DNA of 64,000 nt from Rhizophagus irregularis (Eukaryota; Glomeromycota; Glomeromycetes; Glomerales; Glomeraceae). The position numbers and the translations under genes are program-made. The notes beneath the pieces were generated by a model. The model made no database searches. It saw only the letters and a program-made list of their open reading frames with translations, and had not been told where the DNA came from. Below are positions 49,083-60,340 of the stretch, one piece after another (positions within the stretch are counted from its first letter, which is position 1; each line of letters opens with the position of its first letter). The DNA lies in the NCBI RefSeq assembly GCF_026210795.1, contig NC_089430.1:2418001-2482000 (forward strand). Direction: 5' to 3'.

Positions 49083-52000
49083 AGACAGGGCTAGGGAATT
49101 CAACAACGGAACAACCAACCCCAATACAATCAACAATGATAGTACAACCTATAGATATTTATCCATCTATTGATAGTATTATGGACATTAATAATACATT
49201 TAAGATAACAACAATTAATGTGTCAGGATTAAATACAATACTTAAGCAAGAACAAGTTTTAAATTATATGAAAATTAATAAGATTAGTTGTTTAATAGTT
49301 ACAGAAACAAAACTTCAAACTGCTAGTGCAAAAATGATTTATAAAGATTTTAAGGATATAACAACTTGGTGGTCATGTGATGATGACAACCATTTTTTGA
49401 CTGGAGTCAGGATTATAATGAATAATGATTATGCAAAATATGTTATTAAAAAAGATATTATTGAAGGTCAAGCTTTAAAACTTACGTTACTGTTGAAAGG
49501 AAACAATAATCGCAATTTATAACTTTTCGAATAATAGTTATAAAGATGAAATTTTGGAATTTTATACGAAATTAGAAGAAATTTTAACAGTTGAGAAAAA
49601 ATTACAAGCTAAAATAGTCTGTGTTGGAGATTTTAATGCAAGTTATGATACAGCGATAGCTTAACAAAGAGTAAATCGAAAAATTTTTTGGAAAGATCAT
49701 ATTTTTCAAATACTAAAAAAGAACGTTATGGTTGATATTAATTTAATATACCATGATAGACCGTTGAATACATGGAATAGATCAGATAAAAAATCTAGAA
49801 TCGATTATATGTGGGTCACAGAAGATTTAGTACCAGATACTATCTACGCGTCTACGAATAAAGTCCACATATTTGAAACTGATCATTCAGCTGTAACAAT
49901 ATATTTTCAAATAGATGATCTATTTCATACAAAACAATTATTCAAAAAGAAAAAACATAATAATAACAATTTGAAAGTGAATTATAAGAAAATAGATAAT
50001 CAATTATGGGAAACATATGAAAAAAAAATAGAGAAGTTATTGGATAAAGAAAAAGATATAATTGATAGCGTAGAAATTTCGATCAATAATATAAATAGAA
50101 TATGGAATACAATTCGAGATACGTTTAAAAAAGCTAATAGTGTATTGCCGAAAAAGAAAGGTAACCTGAACAAAGAAGTGTTGCCAAAAACAATTGTGTT
50201 TTATAAGAGATTTTTACATAAATTATCATATATCTTAACAAATTTAATGGAAAAAAAGATCATGAGTTTAAATTTAATTAATTATAGAGAGTGTAAAAAA
50301 TTTATAGAAAAGCACTATGAAACAATAACAGAAATATGTCTTAAGTTCGCAATAGACATAGATGGACTGCTTGATAAAAATATAAATGAGTTTAAAGAAA
50401 TAGTTAAGATAGCTTTTAAATTAGTTCAGGTGAATTTTGCTGAAGAAAGTAAAATATATAAAGAAGAGAAAATGAAGTTTTATATCCAATGACGGTGTGA
50501 GGATCTACAAGATAATAAAAAAAGTTCCTAGATTCTACGTTGAATAGAAAAAGAAGTAAAATTGTCCTGGATAAAATAGTGATAGAAAAAAATTCAGTAA
50601 AACAATTAATTTCAGATGAGGAATTGATAGAAAATGAGTTGATCAAACATTTCAGATCATTTGCAGGAAAAAAGTTGAATTCATAGTCCGAAACAAGATA
50701 TAAATAAATGTTAGTATAATGAAATTATTCAACCTATTAGTGAGAGTGAATGGGACCATATGATTAGACAGCTAGCAAATGATAAAGCGCCAGGAATCTC
50801 CCAAATATCGAATGAAATGCTCAAACATATGGGAACTTTAATGAAAAGTGTCATGTTAAAATTAGCAAATTTATGTTTACAAGTTGGTGATATCCCTGAA
50901 GAATGGAGACACACGTTATTGTATCCTATCCCGAAGACAATGGATTGGGAATAAAAACCAGACCAATAATACTCCTAGAAACTTTGAGAAAAGTGTTAGT
51001 GAAAATTGTTACAAAAAGATTATCTAAAGTTATTGCAGAACGTAATATATTAAAAGGAGGTAATCACGCGGGACTACCTGGTGGATCTACAGAGGCACCT
51101 CTAAGAATCATTAATACTTGTATCGAAGATGCAAAGAAGAATAATAGAGTTATGGTTGACTTTTCAAGACCTCTCTAAAGCTTACGACAGGGTAGATATT
51201 AAGATGCTTAAATTAGCATTGCAAAGAATTAAAATCCCAGAGGTTTTGATCTGTTTGATGATTAACTTATTTATGAATAGTAAAAAAAGTGTTATAAAAG
51301 AAAAAGGAATAACAAAACAATATACATCTATCATTGGAATAGATCAAGGTGAGGTCATTTCACCACTGCTATGGACAATTTATTACGATCCATTGCTTGC
51401 AGAAATTAATTCATTAAAAATGGGATATGAAATTGAACATTGCTTTAAAAGTAATATATAATCTGAGCAAGAAGAAAAACTCAAGATCAATATATCATCA
51501 CAGTCATACATTGATGACGTCACGTGGATTACTAAAAATAAAGCTCAGTTAGAGCAGATCTTGAAAATTGCAAATGAATTCAACATTATGAATAATATAC
51601 AAACAAATTATGATAAATTTGAAATGATAACAAATAAAAAGTTAGATAAAGATATTGTTGAAGTTAATTTTGGATCGTCAAAAAGAATGGTTAAACCATT
51701 AACACCAAAAGAATCTGTGAGAATTTTAGGTGTCTGGATTAATTTAGATTTAAGAACTAATTATGTCTTTAATCAGTGCAAGGATATTATTAAAAGATAT
51801 AATAAAACAATTAGCTTCAAACAAATAACGGATTTGCAGATGAAATATATATATAATCACGTGATCATTCCTCGTGTTGACTATAAAGCACAATTGTTAG
51901 TTTGGACAAATTCTCAATCAGAAAAATTAAATTCTACCTGTAAACATATGTTTAAAAGAAAAGCGTCATTGCCACTTACTACTCCTAATAGTATTATACA

Positions 52001-52430
52001 TTTATCATTGGGCTACGCTATTAAAGACATTAATACGATTCAAGCTCAAAGACAGTTAAGTAGATTATACAATCAAGTGATATCAAAGGTGTGATGAAAG
52101 ATATTTTTGAAATAGATTGTAAACAATTGCAAAGTGAATTATTGTCTAATAAATCTCCATTAGCAACATGTAGAGCTTTTCACCGGATTATCCTATGAAT
52201 AATTTAGGATAACCCACTAGGAAATTTTAAGATCCGGATATCTTATCAAATAGGATAACGGATAATCCGAATAATCAACCTAGACTAATCTGAATTATCC
52301 CAGGATAATAAGGATAATATATACACAAATAGTGAGTAGTGACCCGTGACCCGATGGACAACGTACATTAATAATACAGTATGCTCATCTGACTAAACTG
52401 ATCAAAAGTTCGTTATGTCTGAAGCTAGTA

Positions 52431-52995
52431 CTATAGATGCTGTCAGAATTATTTTTATGGTTATGGCATGTGCCGTAACACCGTAATTAAATGCCGTAAA
52501 TTGTAAACACTGTGACGCCGTAATGCCGTAATTGAATTTACGCCATAATGGGGGTCTTCACAAAAAACGTGATTGAGATTGAGATTGAGATTTCATATAG
52601 AATTTTCAATCTTAATATGTTAGTAAGATTGAAATTCTATACTAAATTTCAATCTCAATCTCAATCACGTTTTTTGTGAAGACCCCAATGTCGTAAATAT
52701 ATATGCCGTAAATGAATAAGACTAAACTTAATTTCGCCAAGTTTTCGCGTTTTATCACGTGACGCTACACAGATTTCCAAAAAAGGAAATTTTGTCCCTC
52801 AATAAAATTGAATAATGGGTTGCACAAGGTTACACTAGTTTCCAAAAAAAGGAAATATTCATATCGATCGTTTAGCATCGTAAAAGTCACGTGATCATGA
52901 TTAATTACGGCGCCACATTATGGTTACGGCATTATTTATGACATATGTCGTAATGCCGAAATGTCGTAATTAGGGAATTCCGACAGCACCTATAG
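52431..52995. mobile_element. MITE, 565 bp, 6-bp duplication CTAGTA, inside the SAM pseudogene
   Basis: The ends CTATAGATGCTGTCAGAATT and, inverted, CTATAGGTGCTGTCGGAATT are flanked by CTAGTA on both sides (52425-52430 and 52996-53001). Removing it rejoins MSEAS-TPVQVPP. The interior is full of TGCCGTAA/TTACGGCA words. It contains a smaller MITE. Confidence 0.9.
52551..52686. mobile_element. Palindromic mini-MITE, 136 bp, with AATG flanks
   Basis: GGGGTCTTCACAAAAAACGT begins one arm and ACGTTTTTTGTGAAGACCCC ends the other; the arms pair perfectly for over 40 bases. AATG occurs on both sides (52547-52550 and 52687-52690). It is the innermost of the nested insertions. Confidence 0.92.
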
Positions 52996-54354
52996 CTAGT
53001 ACACCCGTTCAAGTGCCACCGCAACTAGAAACGAGTCATTCACGTTAGCGGACGAAATTAAAAAATATAAGACACATGTTCTTATTAAATTTTTACAGAA
53101 AGAAGAGGACTTGAAGCTTGACGATGATTACTTGGAAATTATTCGCAAAGAAAAAGTTAATGGCCGTGACTTTCTCAAGTTAACCAAAGAAAAGCTTGCC
53201 AAAGAGTGTAAGGAGAGGAAGAAGTGCTCATTTTCCTCGTATAAGACTCTGAAAGACTTAAAAGAAGTATTAGCAAAATATGGAATTGATGGTAATGGGA
53301 TAGGTGCAATCCGTCAATTTCCACCAAGTGAGTCTTCCCAGCTTATTAATTATTATTTCATGAATTATTATGTTAGTGAGCGGGCATTCTTCTTTCTAGA
53401 AACATATACACTCGAAGACAATGATGAGGAATTGATACAATGTGTAAAGGAAATAAAGCGCAGGTTGGGAAATATGGGGACATTGCTTGCTGATAGCAAT
53501 GAAGCCATGCGGTGTGAATATATTTCAGCTATCCTTCACGCTTTGCTATATATTGTCAAAAAAGTTTGGCTCTCCAGTTAGAAGTTGTTGGTGAGGAAAA
53601 TACCGGTTGCATCGATTATGCGGTCAAGGCCCTTGAGGAACTTATTTGCATCATGGAAGGGAGATTATATCAAGTGGTCATAGGCTTTTAGACTTGCCCT
53701 TATATCATTCCTGACGCCAGTCCTATGGCTACTTATCAAGGACTTTCCAGGATGCACTTATTTACAAACTTTCTGAATGTATCTCTTTACCGGATTCTTT
53801 TACTGATGATTTCTCTGCCCTTAATTGTTGGGATTTCAATACACCTTCTCAGAATCTGGTCCAATGCGAAAGTGCGTTGCAGGTTAATAAGAAACGTAAG
53901 GCAGATACTGCTTTCAGGGAGGATTTTGACTATATTTATATTGGTATTTCATCCTATACGCTTCAGACGGAATATCTTAGTATCTGATTTACTGAGTCTG
54001 CTTTGATAGAGGGTTCAGAAGAAGAAAAGGAGTTGTTTAGAAATGTGAAGCGAGTGATAGAAGTTGTTGTTGGTTTATTGAAGGATAGGGTAGATGTAGA
54101 AAAGGAACCAGCGATGAAGAAGCAATGGGTTCAAGAGTATTTTGAGAAAAAATAATCATGTAAATAAATTAATATAGTTGTAATTTATTTTTGAGTTGCT
54201 TTAATCATTGTAACAATAGATAATAATAATTGTAATAAATTTATTCTTCATTAATAAAAGAGAATTTATTTAGTAAAATAATTCAAATATGTAAAATGAT
54301 ATATCACGTTCTCAATTCTAATACATATATGAATAAACATAATTATTAACTAAA

Positions 54355-56475
54355 CATTTCGCCCACTCCAACTAAATTGCCATTCCTTTTCAAAAAAATT
54401 AAAGCTTCAAATAAATCCTCCTTCATACTTGTCCTTTTTGAGGACATTATCAACCCAGCATCAAAGACAAAATTGACTCTTATTTACGTCCCACCATTTT
54501 AAAGGGTCTTGATCATTTTTGATTTACACCATTACTAAATATCGTTCAACTTCATTATCTTCAGTCTGAAGATCATGAGATTCATCATCTGAGAACAAGC
54601 TTCTTTTATAAACTCGTGTTGAAGTTTTTCTTTTTTTCAGTTTTGGCTCACATTTCTCTAAGTGAATGTTAGTGTCATTCTTTGCTAATTCATAAACTTC
54701 ACGAAAATTAGCTTTTGCTAATTCCTTTCGATCATTGTTTGCAAACATTGTTTTTTTCTTACGTGGATCCAAAAGTGCAGCAATAAGTGCCTCTTTTTCA
54801 ATTACCTCAAAATAATTTTCAAGTGCTTTATAAAGATTTGATTTAATATTATCCAAAAGTCCGAAAGTATTAATAGGAGTATTTATTTTGATTTTTCGCC
54901 TGGCATCAGGTTCATCATCTTCATCAACTTCTTCAAATTGATGATTTTAAAATGCATCATCATTTGTCTCCAAATCTAAGTTAAAGTTTATTGTTGGACT
55001 AAACATACTTTTGAGTTTAATGATACCTGGATATATGTAACTCATGGTTGCATAGTTGCATATTTCGTACCTTCTAATATTTCTGTTAATTCAGCAAAGG
55101 GACCCAAAATTTCAAGTAAATCCCTTATAATATCCCATTCATTATTAGTAAGGTTAATTTTGTTTAACCTTTTTGCATCCTCTTTAGCATTATTATCCTT
55201 ACTTACATTTAAGAATGAAATTACAATATCAATATAAGGTTTTAAAGCTATTAACCTTTCCCATACTATATATGTACTTGACCACCACGTTTCAACATCA
55301 GTAATTGCTCTATAAAAAATTCTATGCAAGTCACTTTCCTCTTCTGGTTCTTCTGAATTTTTTTTTGTGCATTTAAAAGATGCTCATTTTGCTTTGGTGA
55401 AGTAAAAAAATTAATTAGTCTTTTTGCACGTGCAATTAGAATTTCGGCAGTAAGTAACCCTTTTCCAACTACTAATTGGATTGTATGTACCGTACATGAT
55501 AATCTATGCAACTAAACAATTTGGTTAAAACATTTTTTCATGTTAGATGCATTATCAGTAGTACAGAAAAAAACTTTATGTTGCAATTCCCACTGAGTAA
55601 TTATTTTCCCAACGCTTGTTGAATAGCATTTCCGGTATGTGGATATTCCAAATATTGAATAGCTAAAGTAATTTCTCTTATTTCAAAATCAGGTGTAATA
55701 AAATGACAGGTAACACCAAGAAAACCTTGCTTACTACGAGAAGTCCAGAGATCACAAGTAAGTGAAACTGAAGCTGCATTTTCATGAATATACTGCTTAA
55801 GTTTATTTTTTGAAAATCCATATGCTTCAAATATTCTTTTTCAAAATTCTCTATCAGTTGGAAGTTCAAAATTTTCATTTAATGCATTAATAAATCGATG
55901 AAAAGAAGGAGATTTTAAAAGATGAAGAGGTTGAAAATCTAGAATAAGCTATTCAAAAAGAAGAGTTTTCAAATATTTTGTTGATCTTCTGTCATTTGTG
56001 AATGTGAATCTGACGAAATAGCATAACGATCAATTTTTACCTGTTTTAAGGATGGCGTAATAGTTGATAAAGGTTTAGAATGTTCATATATTTTGTGTTT
56101 TCGATTAAGATGACTAATAATATTACCAGTTGGACCTGAAGTTTCGATCTGTGCAGCACAATTTTCGCCATTATCTAATTTTTGATTACACTCAAAAATA
56201 TACTTATTTGAATTGGTTGGATAATTTTTTCGTTCTCCCCAATTATATATCCAACTTTGAAGTTTTGATCCTCCTTTACTTTTAGTTTGAAAATTTAAAT
56301 TATGTTCTTTATCAAGAAGTTTATCAAACGCATTTTTTGTATACTCTTCTATACTATTAGTATCTTCTAAAGGTGGTAAAAGGTTTTCTGGTGGTGTAAG
56401 ATTTTCTATATCAATTATATCAATATAGTTATCTTCAGATTGTAAACGTATTTCTATAGTTCTTTCGGTTGACAT
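54355..56475 (-). pseudogene. hAT-B transposase: BED finger and hAT domains, heavily damaged
   Basis: It begins MSTERTIEIRLQSEDNY at 56475. A BED finger follows (SWIYNWGERKNYP, CNQKLDNGENCAAQ, GPTGNIISHLNRKHKI). After frame changes come SVSLTCDLWTSRSKQGFLGV, CTTDNASNMKKC, LHRLSCTVHTIQLVVGKG, TWWSSTYIVWERL and EALIAALLDPRKKKTMF. The dimerisation end reads DAGLIMSSKRTSMKEDLFEA and LIFLKRNGNLVGVGE just above 54,355. An internal deletion removes the segment before DAGLIM. It is older than hAT-A's enzyme by the number of breaks. Confidence 0.88.
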
Positions 56476-57736
56476 ATTTAGAAATAATGCTAAACTTCGA
56501 AGTGTTTCTTTGTTAATTTTTTTTTTCTTTGTCTTAAAATAAAACCACGTTTTTTAAAGTAGTACATTAATACTAAATAGTTATTTGTGTGACATAAATG
56601 TTAATCATTATAGGATAATCTGGATAATCCGGATAATCTAAAATTTTATTCATTTGTAAATTCTTAAATCTGGATATCCAGTTAAAATTAACCGGATACA
56701 AATTTGGATAATAGGATAATCCGGATAAATCCTAGGATTTTATCCATTCAAGGAAAGCTCTAGCAACATGGAATATCAGTCTGAAAGACTTACAAGTAAA
56801 ACACTGTTTGTTAGCTCGTGTTTTTGCGCTCTTATACGACAATATGTTAACCATAAAATCATGTGGTGTGAAAGTTAATCAGATTCAAGGGGGATTATTA
56901 CCAATAGTAAAAATATTTACACATAAAGAAATATTTACAAATGGAATTAGTAAGGGACTGAAAGGGAAAAATGTTTATTTTGCTAGTCAGTTAATATCAT
57001 CAGATGGTATACGTCTTCTGAGATATAAAGATTTGAAACATAGAACTAAGATAAATATACAGGGTAGAATCCCTAGTTGGTTCAAGTTTATAGAAACTAA
57101 ACTTATTGAAGATCCTTTAAAATCTAAGAAAGTGAAAACTGATTATCAATTAGGATATAATATACATAGTGTAAACACAAAAATTGATAATTTAAAAACA
57201 AAAAATTGGATAACAACTTTTCATGATCAAATAGGTAAACCATAATAGGGCGTGTTTTAGATAATCCAAATGAAGACAAAATTCGTATAGAACATTGGAT
57301 ACAAGACCTAGAAAATGATCAAATATCACCATCAGTACAGTTACCAATCCTTAGCTTGGTATGTGGGATATTGGATGCTTATGTGATTTTACATTTTTAA
57401 TGAAGAATCAAGTCAGTTGTCAGTTAATAGAATTATCAAGGTGCTATAAAATAACTAAAGAAAAGTTGTTGTATAAGGTACTGAAACAAATAACTGGGAG
57501 AGTTTTATTAGAATTCAAAGTGCTTATTTGGGAACCAAGGAACGAGTTACAAATAAAGGAAGAAAAGCGGTGCGGTATTAGCGGTAAAGATAAAAAAGCT
57601 AAGTCACATAGTAAACACACTGAAGTGGGTGTTAAAGATGTTGGCTGTAATATGTTAGAAAGTAATTGGAATAAATGGAATGATTTGGCATTCCATCGAG
57701 GTGGTCATTGGGCAAATTTTTAGGTAGATCATGATA

Positions 57737-57797
57737 GTCACCTTTGAATTTGAGGTCACATCATGGTTTTTAACAATGATGTGATCGTTTAGGTGAC
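57737..57797 (+). promoter_or_regulatory. Stem-loop in the LINE-B 3' UTR
   Basis: GTCACCT (57737-57743) pairs with AGGTGAC (57791-57797), and inside it CACATCAT (57757-57764) pairs with ATGATGTG (57776-57783). The structure lies just after the ORF2 stop, about 150 bases before the poly(A). LINE reverse transcriptases often recognise such 3' structures; that role here is inference. Confidence 0.6.
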
Positions 57798-57972
57798 AGG
57801 TCGACTTGTTCTTTATGAAAAGTAGTCTTGTTTCATAATGCTTAATTCTTATATGTATTTGTTTATCTTATATTTTGTAAGTTTATATATGTAAGTAAGC
57901 GTGATTATAATAGGATATGATCGCATCTATAATAAAGTATTAAAAAAAAAAAAAAATTAATCATCAAATCTT

Positions 57973-58380
57973 TATTAAAAAATAGATTGGATTACTGAAT
58001 ATCAAACGCCATGGATATTGGCATCATTGAATTGTAATTATTCGTCAATGGATTATGATGTGTAGATGACCACTCCATTGTATCTGAATGTTCTCATGCG
58101 AACATAAATAGAGAAGGAACATGACTAAGATTAAAGACTGCTATTTTTCAGTAAGTTGTTTGATTTATTAAGGTTTTTTAGTACATTTTATTAATTATTA
58201 TAAATTTATTATTTTAGCTTGTGGAATTATATATAGAAGATTTTATAATAATTACCAGTACAATGTACCAATGTCAAGCAAAAACAAAAGTGGTGTTAAA
58301 AAAAAGATAGATGCTAACAAAAGAAAAGGTGACAATATTTTATATTAGTTGATATCTAATTTATATTACTTACATTATTA
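57973..58380 (+). pseudogene. 3' exons of the broken gene interrupted by LINE-B
   Basis: After the LINE-B target duplication, an AG splice site at about 57,990 opens WITEYQTPWILASLNCNYSS and MDYDV-MTTP, then SECSHANINREGT and LRLKTAI with one or two stops (TAG near 58,060, TGA near 58,125). An intron and a last basic exon (KNKSGVKKKIDANKRKGDN) may follow to about 58,345. This continues the gene whose upstream exons are at 38,472-46,330. Family unknown. Confidence 0.5.
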
Positions 58381-58396
58381 TTACTTAATTCGTGAT

Positions 58397-60245
58397 TTTA
58401 TTTTTATTTTTATTTTTAAAATAAAGACTAGTACTGGGGCTGCACTATACATAGGAACATGTACCTACAAAGTAAAACCATTATTCCAAGCTAAAGATTA
58501 ACCCAACCTCTTGAACAAATTGAAGGGGTCGCCTAGCCTCGCTCCACAAGGAACGAACCAGATAGAACAAAAAAAAAAGACACTCAAACACTAATTTAGC
58601 GAGAGTTTCCAGTCAAAAAGAAAAAAATTAATTCTGCCTATTCTGAAATAAAATCTATTATTCTTATAACTACTAAATCTTTAAGAAAAAAAGAATGACA
58701 ACCACCCAGCGTTAACCGAGAGAATACTTAGACTAATTTTCGCAGTAAGGATAAAATTTCTGCTAAAACTACCATGTTATCCTTATTACCTCCTTTATCC
58801 CTAGACTTCTTATTAGACTTCGACTTCTGGGATTTGGGATCCTTCAACGGGTCTTTAGTAGATTTGGCTTGCTTCTTAGCACTAGTTGAGGATTTCTGGT
58901 CCTTCTTCTTAAGGTTAACGTTACCAGACTGTTGCGTGGGTTTTCTGGGCTTCTTGTCAGGAACATTCTTTGCCTTTTGTTTGGTTGGTGCTTTCTTCAA
59001 GGTAGGTAAAGAGTGTCAACACCATTTCAACTCCGGAGAATTCTCCCGGAAAGCTTGTGGAGTTCCTAAGGCTTTGAGTGTAGCCTCCCAATTCTCGAAA
59101 TATCCTACGAGCTTTCTCTTACCTTTACTTGTTTGGATAATTTTAAACACACTAGCACCGCACGTCGTTAAAAATGATTGTGGTTTACGGTCTGCCCACA
59201 AGGTAGCCATTGTCATGTCAACCAGAATATCATGAATGACAGCTTGGAACTTTTCGCGTTGTTTTCTTTCTCATAAAGTCCAACTTGCAGGGAACCATCT
59301 CACAGGTATACCTCCCAGATCAGTCATCCAGAACTTGTTAAATGTGGGAAGGGTAAATGATTTTGACTCTAAGAGTCTGATATTTGTGTTGCTGTTTTAA
59401 TGACAACTTAATAGTTTTGCCCTATAACGTTAATTCTCCTAAGATTTTCTCAACGTCCCAGGTATACGGAATGTCATATACAATAATGTCTCTGACTCGT
59501 CTTCGGCTTCTTTGTATCCATTCAGTATATGTGTAGCCCAGGTGTGGAAGTTTTTGCCCCCAAAAATAGGGTATTTTGTTTGTCTGGAGTTTGTGCCTCA
59601 GGTTTTGCCCTTTGTTTATCTTTCTTCCAGGAAGTTTCAGGTGTCACAGTTTGATCAACAGGGGTCATTTTCACATCTGGCAGTATTGGGGGTGTAACAT
59701 GTACTGGTTTTGGTGTAGTTTTCGGAATTGATAGAAACGTAGATCCAAATTCGTCATCAGTGGAGGGACATTCCGACTCTGAGTCACCCATGTCACCAAA
59801 TCTAATATAGGCGCGGGTAGCAAAATTATTCCACGACCTGAATGAAGCATAAAGGGCTATAGAAAATAATAGTGAAAGGGTGGTTGGTTGTATATTCATC
59901 ACCACCGCCTGTTGGGCGAAGTTGTTCAGGTTGGCAGACTCACCAAACATATCTACTAAAAGCTGTGCTTTATCTACAGGTTGCTGTGGGTTTTTATCAA
60001 ACAAAGTTTTAAGGAAACCGTTCTCAACAAACTGTCCAAGCTGAAATGTTGTATAGGATAAGAACGTTTCCCTTCTTCTGAAACGAACTCTAAAAAGTCT
60101 GCTTCAGGATGTTCAGAATAATTTTCAACTGAGTCTCCCATGTTCGACATTTTTATTTTATGTAAAAAATTTTAATAAAAGTGAAAAAATTTAAAAAAAT
60201 TTAGTGCAGAAATTTTCGTAAAAATGAAAAGGAGAAAGAGTTTTT
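58397..60245 (-). mobile_element. ORF1-only retroelement (non-autonomous LINE derivative), 12-bp target duplication
   Basis: TTAATTCGTGAT flanks the unit (58385-58396 and 60246-60257). On the minus strand it has a 5' leader of about 95 bases, one ORF1-like gene and a short 3' region. The tail is AAAAATAAAAATAAAAATAA-like. No reverse transcriptase is present. The simple-sequence tail and target duplication show movement by LINE machinery. Confidence 0.75.
58728..60150 (-). pseudogene. ORF1-like nucleic-acid-binding protein of the ORF1-only element
   Basis: The gene starts MSNMGDSVENYSEHP at 60150, shifts frame near 60,010 into PQQPVDKAQLLVDMFGESAN (to 59,522), then shifts again. It continues with DIIVYDIPYTWDVEKILGEL (RRM-like), a TAG after GELTL, TDLGGIPVRWFPASWT, MATLWADRKPQSFLTTCGAS, GKRKLVGYFENWEATLKALG, and a strongly basic Lys/Ser/Thr tail with DKKPRKPTQQ. 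It ends MVVLAEILSLLRKLV at 58728. Stops near 59,032, 59,270 and 59,425 make it a pseudogene. I recognise it as a LINE ORF1-type protein common in this kind of fungus from memory, without database support. Confidence 0.7.
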
Positions 60246-60257
60246 TTAATTCGTGAT

Positions 60258-60340
60258 CCATCTCCATACCAGTGAAAACTACTAATAAATTTCGGGGAAC
60301 TGGTTTTACAAATTAATTATCCCTTAAATGGCTTTTGGGC
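60258..60340 (-). pseudogene. Gene fragment related to 37,769-38,065
   Basis: The minus strand reads SSPKFISSFHWYGDGSRI, matching the beginning of the ORF at 38065. The ORF1-only element inserted right after it. Upstream the frame closes at about 60,330. Confidence 0.5.

Larger units (their letters stand above)
52415..54155 (+). pseudogene. SAM-domain host-type gene fragment carried inside hAT-B
   Basis: The frame starts MSEAS at 52415 and is interrupted by the 565-bp MITE. It continues after a frameshift with NESFTLADEIKKYKTHVLIK, and DDDYLEIIRKEKVNGRDFLK plus LTKEKLAKE, a sterile-alpha-motif-like fold, then FSSYKTLKDLKEVLAKYGID. The middle holds RRLGNMGTLLADSNEAMRCE and ISAILHALLYIVKK (stop at 53581); further pieces read ALEELICIMEGRLYQV, DFDYIYIGISSYTLQTEYLS and VKRVIEVVVGLLKDRVDVEK, ending YFEKK at 54155. 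Four or more lesions make it a pseudogene. I believe it belongs to a large family in this fungus, from memory of similar proteins; the function is unknown. It lies wholly between hAT-B's ends, on the strand opposite its transposase. Confidence 0.75.
52171..56762. mobile_element. hAT-B transposon, 4.59 kb, 8-bp target duplication GCAACATG
   Basis: GCAACATG lies at 52163-52170 and 56763-56770, and deleting the element restores the LINE-B frame. The ends are TAGAGCTTTTC and, inverted, TAGAGCTTTCC. Subterminal regions carry clustered GGATAATCCGGATAATC-type words (52,190-52,330 and 56,610-56,740). Contents are a decayed hAT transposase on minus and, on plus, a SAM-domain pseudogene with two nested MITEs. 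Confidence 0.95.
49088..57723 (+). pseudogene. LINE-B ORF2: endonuclease / reverse transcriptase, frameshifted, RNase H deleted, split by hAT-B
   Basis: The endonuclease shows ITTINVSGLN, VTETKLQ (intact Glu), VGDFNASYD, RIDYMWVTEDL and ETDHSAV. The reverse transcriptase has DIPEEWRHTLLYPIPK, LKGGNHAGLPGGS, FQDLSKAYDRVD, GIDQGEVISPLLW and SYIDDVTWI, so the catalytic Asp residues are present. At least six frameshifts or stops interrupt it (about 49,520; 49,665; 50,490; 50,950; 51,165; 51,460; 52,090). hAT-B splits the codons of PLAT|WNISL exactly at its 8-bp duplication. After 57,240 the protein jumps from an HWI segment to FKVLIWEPRNE, skipping the RNase H and zinc finger seen in LINE-A. The frame ends at 57723. 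Confidence 0.88.
46359..57955 (+). mobile_element. LINE-B: APE-type non-LTR retrotransposon, 11.6 kb with nested insertions, 17-bp target duplication
   Basis: ATTAATCATCAAATCTT occurs at 46342-46358 and again at 57956-57972 after a poly(A) tail (about 57,943-57,955), so the whole span is one insertion. Removing the MITE (47,903-48,694) and hAT-B (4.6 kb) leaves about 6.2 kb with ORF1 and ORF2. The proteins share domain order and the motif GIDQGEVISPLLW with LINE-A but are clearly diverged. ORF2 has lost the RNase H and zinc-finger region. Many frameshifts show that it is older than LINE-A. Confidence 0.93.

Noticed and set aside
52551-52686. A transcription terminator or miRNA hairpin
   Set aside because: The perfect inverted repeat has direct AATG flanks and sits in another MITE, which fits a mini-MITE better.
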